From Lawsonibacter sp. (GTDB lineage Bacteria > Bacillota > Clostridia > Oscillospirales > Oscillospiraceae): a DNA stretch of 9,375 nucleotides. Below are positions 4,510 to 9,375 of this stretch, one piece after another. The position numbers and the translations under genes were made by a program. The stretch spans positions 1-9,375 of the forward strand of contig JAAWNI010000079.1 in assembly GCA_022798855.1 (NCBI GenBank). The letters run 5' to 3'. The notes below the pieces were generated by a model. That model saw only the letters and a program-made list of their open reading frames with translations. It did not search any database and was not told where the DNA came from. Each line of letters opens with the position of its first letter. Position 1 is the stretch's first letter.

Positions 4510-5827
4510 GCCCGTTTTGCGGCAGGCTGTCAGGGAGCATGATTTTCATGACCCGGGCGGGGCGGCCCTTTCCGGAGGACCGCTTTCCCACGGCGGTGAC
4601 GCAGCCCGCCTCCTCCAGCAGGGCGATGATCCGGTTGGCGCTGCGGACGGTGATGTGGAGCCGACCGGCCAGCTCCTCCGAGGTGACGGTGTCCCCGTCC
4701 CGCTCCAGGACCTGGCTGAGGTGGACCAGCGTCTCCAGGCTGACGCCGATGCGCCGGGCGAAGTAGGCCGCGCCCGCCTCCGGGGCGGCCGCGCCGGGCT
4801 CCGGGATCTCCAGCCCCTGGATTTCGTCCTCCACCAGATAGGAGGTGCCGGAGTGGTCGGCCTGGGCCCGGTTCAGCGCCATGTGGGCCCGGGACTTGGC
4901 TTCCAGCATGGTGCTGCCCACGCCGATGCCCACCCAGGTCTGATACTCCGGGCCCCGGCGGCCGAATTGCAGCAGCTTGTTGTGTTCGCCGTTCTTCAAA
5001 AATACGTTCATCAGCATGTTTCGGGAGGTGGCGATGAAAAAGAACCCCATCTCGATGCCGAACACCGCCGCTTCCATGCGCTGGGCCAGGGCGTAGACCC
5101 GCTCCTTAAAGGCGTTCTGATACCGCATTTTCTCCCACTCCCGGATGGCCAGGTCCTGCTCGTCGTCGAACACATAGTCAAAGTGGATGGCGATGACCGA
5201 CAGCTTGCCGGAGTTTTCCCCGGCGGAGAAGTAGCGCAGCTGGAGGAGGTAGACCTGCTCCCGGATCGTCTCCTCGGCGGGGTAGGTGCGGATGCAGGGG
5301 ATGCCCTCCGCCAGCAGGGACTCCCGGACCAGCTCCATGCTGGTGAAGCAGGCGGAGACAAGCCCCCTGCGGTAGCAGTCCCGGTGGAACTCCCGGAGCT
5401 TGCGCACATAGCCCGGCTCCTCCGGGTCGTAGGGGGCCCGGTAGACCTCCGTCCCCTGGATGCCGCAGGCCTCCAGGGTCCCCCGCAGCAGCTGCGGGGA
5501 ATAGCGGTCCGCGCTGATGGCCTTTAAGTCGCTGCCATAGACGGCCTGGGCTTCCAGAAAGGCCTGGAGGGCGGCGGTGCGGCTGTGGGGCAGGTAGCCC
5601 CAGGGCACGGTGGGGGCCACCCGGCGGAGGGTGTAGTTGTAGTTGGTGGGGCCGGAGAACAGGATGGAGTCGATGGTCCCGTCGTTTTGGAACTCCACCG
5701 CCTGCTTGTCCGTCTCCTCGTAGTAGTCCCAGCAGGAGTAGACAAACTCAACGTCCGGAATGTCCCGCTCCACCACCTGCTTGATGACGCTTACCGTTGA
5801 GTTCGGGCCGATTACACCGATTTTCAC
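4499..5827 (-). CDS. Transcriptional regulator, GGDEF/GCH-III-like middle, C-terminal winged helix
   Basis: A 442-residue three-part protein. Residues 1-200 begin with a Rossmann-like strand (MKIGVIGPNSTVSVIKQVV) and look like a substrate-sensing domain related in style to PrpR/TyrR-type receivers. Residues about 208-325 have the fold pattern of a GGDEF-like or GTP-cyclohydrolase-III-like domain: KLSVIAIHFDY, then MEAAVFGIEMGFFFIA, then VGIGVGSTMLEAKSRAHMALNRA; the GGDEF signature itself is missing, so it probably binds a nucleotide without making c-di-GMP. Residues about 358-430 are a winged helix (TVTSEELAGRLHITVRSANRIIALLEEAGCV, with basic wing KRSSGKGRPARV). It is divergent from the peptidase/transporter operon, which it probably regulates. 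GTG 5839 opens a longer frame, but AGAGGTGG lies 8 nt before GTG 5827, chosen here. The domain calls in the first two thirds are tentative; the DNA-binding end is firmer. Confidence 0.75.
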   Translation of the reverse strand: MKIGVIGPNSTVSVIKQVVERDIPDVEFVYSCWDYYEETDKQAVEFQNDGTIDSILFSGPTNYNYTLRRVAPTVPWGYLPHSRTAALQAFLEAQAVYGSDLKAISADRYSPQLLRGTLEACGIQGTEVYRAPYDPEEPGYVRKLREFHRDCYRRGLVSACFTSMELVRESLLAEGIPCIRTYPAEETIREQVYLLQLRYFSAGENSGKLSVIAIHFDYVFDDEQDLAIREWEKMRYQNAFKERVYALAQRMEAAVFGIEMGFFFIATSRNMLMNVFLKNGEHNKLLQFGRRGPEYQTWVGIGVGSTMLEAKSRAHMALNRAQADHSGTSYLVEDEIQGLEIPEPGAAAPEAGAAYFARRIGVSLETLVHLSQVLERDGDTVTSEELAGRLHITVRSANRIIALLEEAGCVTAVGKRSSGKGRPARVMKIMLPDSLPQNGQKK

Positions 5828-5835
5828 AATGTTTT

Positions 5836-5843
5836 CCACCTCT
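5836..5843 (-). promoter_or_regulatory. Ribosome site fixing the regulator start
   Basis: AGAGGTGG on the minus strand (5843-5836) ends 8 nt before GTG 5827. The alternative GTG at 5839 lies inside it, so a start there would lack a ribosome site. Confidence 0.7.
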
Positions 5844-5880
5844 TTTGAATTAAGGACGCGGATGCCGGCTTTTGGACATC

Positions 5881-5909
5881 ATTTTACACCTATTAAAGAC
5901 TTCCCGCAA
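5881..5909 (-). promoter_or_regulatory. Promoter of the regulator gene
   Basis: On the minus strand TTGCGG (5909-5904) and TAAAAT (5886-5881) are 17 bp apart, about 55 nt before the GTG start. No equally good promoter is seen in the opposite direction for the peptidase operon. This is what one would expect if that operon needs activation. Confidence 0.6.
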
Positions 5910-5924
5910 GTGTTATCTTATTAT

Positions 5925-5941
5925 TCGTCAAAACCAGACGA
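5925..5941. promoter_or_regulatory. Weak inverted repeat upstream of the peptidase operon
   Basis: TCGTC (5925-5929) and GACGA (5937-5941) form a short inverted repeat with 7-nt spacing, 24 nt before the peptidase ATG and just upstream of the regulator promoter. It could be an operator for the divergent regulator, or a leader hairpin. At 5 bp it could arise by chance. Confidence 0.25.
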
Positions 5942-5964
5942 GAATTCGAGACAGGAGGGACAAT

Positions 5965-7092
5965 ATGAGAAATGAACGGATGTACGCCGAGCTGGTCGAG
6001 CTGCTGAAAACGGATTCGGCGTCGGGCAGGGAGTCGGCCGTGGCGGAGCTGCTGAAGAAAAAGCTGGCGGAGCTGGGCCTGGCCGTGTTCCAGGACAACG
6101 CCGGCGAGACGTTCGGCGGGGAGTGCGGCAACGTAATCGGCGTTTGGGAGGGCAGCCTGGACGGGGCGCTGATGCTCAGCGCCCACATGGACCGTGTGCC
6201 CAACGGCCTGGGCGTTCAGCCGGTGGAGCGGGACGGGGTGCTGTACTCCAACGGCGAGACAATCCTGGCGGCTGACGACATCGCCGGCGTCTGCGCCATT
6301 CTGGAGGGCCTGCGCCTGGTCCTGGCTTCCGGCAGGCCCCTGCCCCGGCTGGAGGTGGTCTTCTCCGTGGGCGAGGAGACGGGCCTGTACGGCGCCAAGG
6401 CCCTGGACATGTCCAAGATCCAGGCCAAGGCCGGCTACATCTTCGATTCCCCCGGCGGCATTGGCCGGTTCGTCTGCGGGGCCCCCGGCATGTACCACCT
6501 GGGGGCGGAGATTACCGGGCGGCCCGCCCACGCCGGCAACGAGCCGGAGAAGGGCATCGACGCAGCCAAGATCATGTGCGACATGCTCTCCACCCTGCGC
6601 CAGGGCCGGCTGGACGAGGTGAGCACCTCCAACTTCCCCATGCTGTCCACCGGCTCCACCTCCCGCAACGTGGTGTGCGACTTCGCGTCCTTCTCCGGGG
6701 AGGCCCGGAGCCGGGACCTGGGGCGGCTGAAGGACTATGTGGCCTACTTCGAGGAGCACTGCCGGAAGGTGGCCCAGGAGAAGGGGGCCGGGCTGAAAAT
6801 CATCAAGTCGGAGAACTTCCTGCCCTTCCTGATTCCGGAGGGCGACCCCGTGCTGGTGAACGCCAAGGCCGCCTGCGAAAAGCTGGGCCTGAACTTCCGG
6901 GCCGAGACGGGGGGCGGCGGCATGGACGCCAACATCTACAACGCCCTGGGCATGGCCACTGTGGGGGTGGCCCTGGGCTACACCAAGAACCACACCAGGG
7001 ACGAGCAGCTGGTGCTGGAGGACTTCTTCCAGTCCGGCCGGCTGGCCCAGGAACTCATCGAGGCTTACGCGGAGAGCTGCGGGCCTAAATAA
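5965..7092 (+). CDS. M20 family metallopeptidase, peptidase T-like
   Basis: A 375-residue di-zinc peptidase of the M20 (PepT/YqjE-like) type. All expected residues are present: the first metal His74 with catalytic Asp76 in SAHMDRV, bridging Asp104 in AADDIAG, general base Glu137 and metal Glu138 in GEETGLYGAK, metal Asp161 in FDSPG, dimer-domain His189 in HAGNEPEKG, and the last metal His343 in KNHT. Such enzymes remove N-terminal residues from tri- or dipeptides in the cytoplasm; some relatives act on other amides. There is no signal peptide. The ATG at 5965 has AGGAGG at 6 nt; an upstream in-frame TTG at 5872 lacks a ribosome site and is rejected. It is first of three genes, 36 nt before the next, with no terminator between, so the enzyme probably processes what one of the two transporters handles. 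Confidence 0.92.
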   Translation: MRNERMYAELVELLKTDSASGRESAVAELLKKKLAELGLAVFQDNAGETFGGECGNVIGVWEGSLDGALMLSAHMDRVPNGLGVQPVERDGVLYSNGETILAADDIAGVCAILEGLRLVLASGRPLPRLEVVFSVGEETGLYGAKALDMSKIQAKAGYIFDSPGGIGRFVCGAPGMYHLGAEITGRPAHAGNEPEKGIDAAKIMCDMLSTLRQGRLDEVSTSNFPMLSTGSTSRNVVCDFASFSGEARSRDLGRLKDYVAYFEEHCRKVAQEKGAGLKIIKSENFLPFLIPEGDPVLVNAKAACEKLGLNFRAETGGGGMDANIYNALGMATVGVALGYTKNHTRDEQLVLEDFFQSGRLAQELIEAYAESCGPK

Positions 7093-7128
7093 ATCTGTGT
7101 GCAAACAACAAGGGGAGGAAACATAAAA

Positions 7129-8364
7129 ATGGAGTTAACCCAATATCAAGCGGCATTTTTGATCCTGATTATATTCTTTGCCGGCGACCTGGTGGGCGCC
7201 CTGACAAAGGCCAAGATCTCGTCCATGTTCGTCATTATGATGGGCTTTCTGGTCCTGTTCCTCAGCGGACTCTATCCGGCGGACATTATGGCCACCTCCG
7301 GCTTTGCCGCCGTGGCGTCCTTCGGCCAGTATATGTTGCTGTTCAACATGGGCTCCTCGGTGGACCTGCCCACCCTGCGCCGTGAGTGGCGCACTGTGCT
7401 GGGCGCCGTAATCGGCATGGGCGCGGCCATCCTGGGCTGTATTGTGGCCATGCCCATCATCGGCAAGGACTTCGCCCTGGCCGCCGCCCCCGTGGTCAAC
7501 GGCGGCATCGTGGCCACCACCACTATGGTGGACGCCTGCACCGACAAGGGCCTGCCCGCCGCCGCCGCCCTGGCTACCTTTGTCTACGCCGTCCAGAAGT
7601 TCGTGGGCACCCTGCCCGCCTCCAACTGCGGCCTGAGCGTGGCCAACAAGCTGGTGGACGACCTGCGGGCCAAGCACGCCGCCGACCCCAACTACAGCTG
7701 GTACGCTGAGCAGAGCGGCGAGGCCGCCAGCGGCCTCCAGAAGGAACCCTTCTGGAAGGGCATCAAGAAGTACTATACCAACTTCATCTGCCTGGCCATC
7801 GGCGTTACCGCCGTCGCCATCGCCGAGCTCCTGGGCAAGTTCTTCAAGTCCTTTGAGATCGCCGGAGCCAAGCCCCTGAGCTTTATCAACATGTCCATCG
7901 TCTGCATGGTGCTGGGCATCATCTGCCGCAACGCGGGCCTGATACCCCCCAACATCCAGCGGGATTTCTCCAAGTCCAACGGCTTCTTTGCCTTCCTGTC
8001 CCTGTGCACCATCATCCCCTCCCTGGCCAAGATTGACATCACCATGCTGCCCTCCATCGGCTTTGCCACCGTGGTCATCTTCGTGCTGGTGGTGGCCTTC
8101 ACCTTCATCGTTTTCTACCTTACCCCCGCCTGGAAGATCGTGGGCAGCAAGAAGCTGGCCATCGGCATCTCCATGTGCCAGCTCATCGGCTACCCGGGCA
8201 CCGAGCTGATCGCCACCGAAATCACCAACGCCGTGGCCCAGACCGAGGAGGAGCGGGACGCCATCACCGCCCGCATCCAGACCGCCTACGTCATCTCCGG
8301 CTTTACCTCCGTCACCATCCTGTCGGTGGTCATTGCCGGCATTCTGGCCAACTTCATCGGCTGA
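7129..8364 (+). CDS. GltS-like secondary transporter
   Basis: A 411-residue integral membrane protein with about ten to twelve hydrophobic segments in two halves. The halves carry matched Gly/Thr-rich motifs: PVVNGGIVATTTMVDA (121-136) and QLIGYPGTELIATEITNA (351-368). This is the pattern of inverted-repeat carriers with broken helices, as in the GltS (ESS) sodium:glutamate family and its relatives. A soluble loop of about 45 residues (175-218) separates the halves. It lacks the exact GGHGT motif I associate with GltS, so it may be a sister family and the substrate should be left as an organic anion or amino acid. The ATG at 7129 follows GGGAGG; the GTG at 7099 in the same frame lacks a good site. 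It is the middle gene of the peptidase operon and its stop is 4 nt before the AEC gene. Confidence 0.72.
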   Translation: MELTQYQAAFLILIIFFAGDLVGALTKAKISSMFVIMMGFLVLFLSGLYPADIMATSGFAAVASFGQYMLLFNMGSSVDLPTLRREWRTVLGAVIGMGAAILGCIVAMPIIGKDFALAAAPVVNGGIVATTTMVDACTDKGLPAAAALATFVYAVQKFVGTLPASNCGLSVANKLVDDLRAKHAADPNYSWYAEQSGEAASGLQKEPFWKGIKKYYTNFICLAIGVTAVAIAELLGKFFKSFEIAGAKPLSFINMSIVCMVLGIICRNAGLIPPNIQRDFSKSNGFFAFLSLCTIIPSLAKIDITMLPSIGFATVVIFVLVVAFTFIVFYLTPAWKIVGSKKLAIGISMCQLIGYPGTELIATEITNAVAQTEEERDAITARIQTAYVISGFTSVTILSVVIAGILANFIG

Positions 8365-8368
8365 GTCC

Positions 8369-9280
8369 ATGGAGCTGTTTCTGATTCTGCTGAAGCAGAT
8401 CGCCATTATGGCGCTGCTGGCCGCCGTGGGCGTATACCTCAGCCGGGCCGGCTTTCTGAGCGCCCAGGGGGCCAAGGACCTGGGCGCCATCCTGCTCCGG
8501 GTGGTCATCCCCTGCGTGATCGTCAAGTCCTATATCACCCAGTTCTCCCGGGAGCGGCTGGTCCAGCTGGCCCTCTCGGCGGGGCTGGCCCTGCTGGGCT
8601 TTGTCCTGGCCATGGCGGCCGCCTATCTGGCATACGGCAAGCGCCGCCGCATTGAGAACTTCGCCGCGGCCTTCTGCAACGCCGGGTTTATCGGCATCCC
8701 CCTGGCCCAGGCGGTGATCGGGGAGGAAGGGGTCTTCTTCGTGGCCGCCACCGTGGCCCTGCTGAACCTGTTTCAGTGGACCTACGGCGTGTATATCATG
8801 ACCGACCGGAGGGACGCCATCTCCCTGAAAGCCATCGCCAAAAACCCGGTGGTTATCGCCATTGTCCTGGGCGTGGCCCTGTACCTCAGCCGCCTTCCAG
8901 TGCCGTCCATCATCTCCAGCACCCTGGGCTATATCGCCGGGATGAACACCCCTGTGGCGATGATCCTCATTGGGACGTACCTGGCCAAGCTGCCCCTGTC
9001 CAGGCTGCTGGACCGCCGGGCGTACGGCTGTGTATTGCTCCGGCTGATAGCCATTCCCGCCGTCCTGCTGCTGGCCCTCTGGGCCCTGCCCATCTCCGAC
9101 TCCCAGGTGGCTATGGCGGTCTTCCTGGCGGCGGCCACCCCCGTGGGGGCCAATATCTGCGTGTTCGCCCAGCAGTACGACTGCGACTATGAGTTCAGCG
9201 TGGTGACCGTCTGCCTGAGCACCCTGCTGTCAGCGGCCACCGTGCCCCTGCTGGCCTATCTGGCCCAGATGGTCCTTTAG
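8369..9280 (+). CDS. AEC (auxin efflux carrier) family permease
   Basis: A 303-residue membrane protein with about ten helices and the normal length of bacterial AEC members. The family motifs are present: FCNAGFIGIPLAQAVIGEEG (102-121) in the first half, GMNTPVAMILIGTYLA (191-206) at the start of the second, and ATPVGANICVFAQQY (256-270) near the end. Bacterial AEC proteins move dicarboxylates such as malate or malonate, or amino acids; substrate here is unknown. The ATG at 8369 lies 4 nt after the TGA of the transporter gene and has almost no ribosome site (GGCTGAG), so translation is probably coupled to the gene before it. An in-frame start at 8333 would overlap that gene and is less likely. 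Its TAG stop may coincide with an IS-like end. Confidence 0.88.
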   Translation: MELFLILLKQIAIMALLAAVGVYLSRAGFLSAQGAKDLGAILLRVVIPCVIVKSYITQFSRERLVQLALSAGLALLGFVLAMAAAYLAYGKRRRIENFAAAFCNAGFIGIPLAQAVIGEEGVFFVAATVALLNLFQWTYGVYIMTDRRDAISLKAIAKNPVVIAIVLGVALYLSRLPVPSIISSTLGYIAGMNTPVAMILIGTYLAKLPLSRLLDRRAYGCVLLRLIAIPAVLLLALWALPISDSQVAMAVFLAAATPVGANICVFAQQYDCDYEFSVVTVCLSTLLSAATVPLLAYLAQMVL

Positions 9281-9375
9281 AGCCTGTTTAACATCTCTCA
9301 AAACGCCGTTTGGCGGGTCTTTTTCCGCCATGCTTCGTTGTGATTTCTTGAAATAAAACAATTATTCCTGCGAAA
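9280..9375. mobile_element. Possible IS5-family terminal sequence, cut by the window edge
   Basis: The sequence GAGCCTGTTTAACATCTC begins at 9280, directly after TTA (9277-9279). Ends that start with GAGCCTG next to a TNA target are characteristic of the IS1031/IS427 groups of the IS5 family. The sequence downstream is AT-richer than the preceding gene and non-coding as far as it runs. Only one end is visible and no transposase is in the window. It could also be an ordinary intergenic repeat. Confidence 0.4.
9304..9330 (+). terminator. Possible weak terminator after the AEC gene
   Basis: Two overlapping hairpins are possible: CGCC-GTTT-GGCG (9304-9315) followed by GGTCTTTTT, and TGGCGG/CCGCCA (9311-9316 with 9325-9330). 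The first resembles a terminator but has only a 4-bp stem. It lies 24 nt after the AEC stop, inside the IS-like sequence. Confidence 0.35.

Noticed and set aside
4373..5527. Plus-strand frame of 384 codons opposite the regulator
   Set aside because: It begins inside a palindromic repeat and runs through the terminator at 4481-4509. It has no ribosome site and no domain.
5893..8526. Two long minus-strand frames (403 and 463 codons) opposite the peptidase and transporter genes
   Set aside because: They are Gly/His/Gln-rich shadows. The plus strand has full catalytic and membrane motifs with ribosome sites.

Overview
The window reads as a stretch of chromosome from a GC-rich anaerobic Firmicute, most probably a gut Clostridia of the Oscillospiraceae type (Flavonifractor, Lawsonibacter or Oscillibacter relatives). 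This is inferred from the GC-rich coding sequence, the strong AGGAGG ribosome sites, the use of TTG and GTG starts, the ComFB and RNHCP proteins, and the dense palindromic intergenic repeats. No rRNA, tRNA, CRISPR array, phage gene or complete transposase gene is visible. No intergenic stretch exceeds 300 bases.

Layout. (1) 1-316: the 3' end of a leucine-rich-repeat protein on the plus strand, visibly poorer in GC than the rest. (2) 327-973, minus strand: an RNHCP-domain zinc-ribbon gene with its own promoter, a leader of about 140 nt that carries an 11-residue reading frame and a stem-loop, and a clear terminator. (3) 958-1509, minus: a GNAT acetyltransferase, separated from the next gene upstream by a 50-bp REP-like palindrome. 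(4) 1588-3787, minus: a two-gene operon of a duplicated DUF1538 membrane protein and a tandem PII-like regulator, with a good promoter at 3823-3852. (5) 3918-4289, plus: a divergently transcribed ComFB-family gene with its own promoter. (6) 4318-4509: a composite palindromic repeat cluster ending in a plus-strand terminator. (7) 4499-5827, minus: a regulator with a GGDEF/GTP-cyclohydrolase-III-like middle and a C-terminal winged helix. (8) 5965-9280, plus: an operon of an M20 tripeptidase-like metallopeptidase, a GltS-like secondary transporter and an AEC-family permease. (9) 9280-9375: sequence resembling the end of an IS5-family element, cut by the window edge.

How the genes may work together. 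The regulator and the peptidase operon diverge from one 137-bp region, so the regulator probably controls uptake or export of small substrates (amino acids, carboxylates or peptides) together with intracellular peptide hydrolysis. The DUF1538 transporter and its PII-like partner form a second transport-and-sensor module. It is back-to-back with ComFB, a family recently linked to cyclic dinucleotide binding. These functional links are inferred from gene order. The family assignments rest on motifs visible in the translations.
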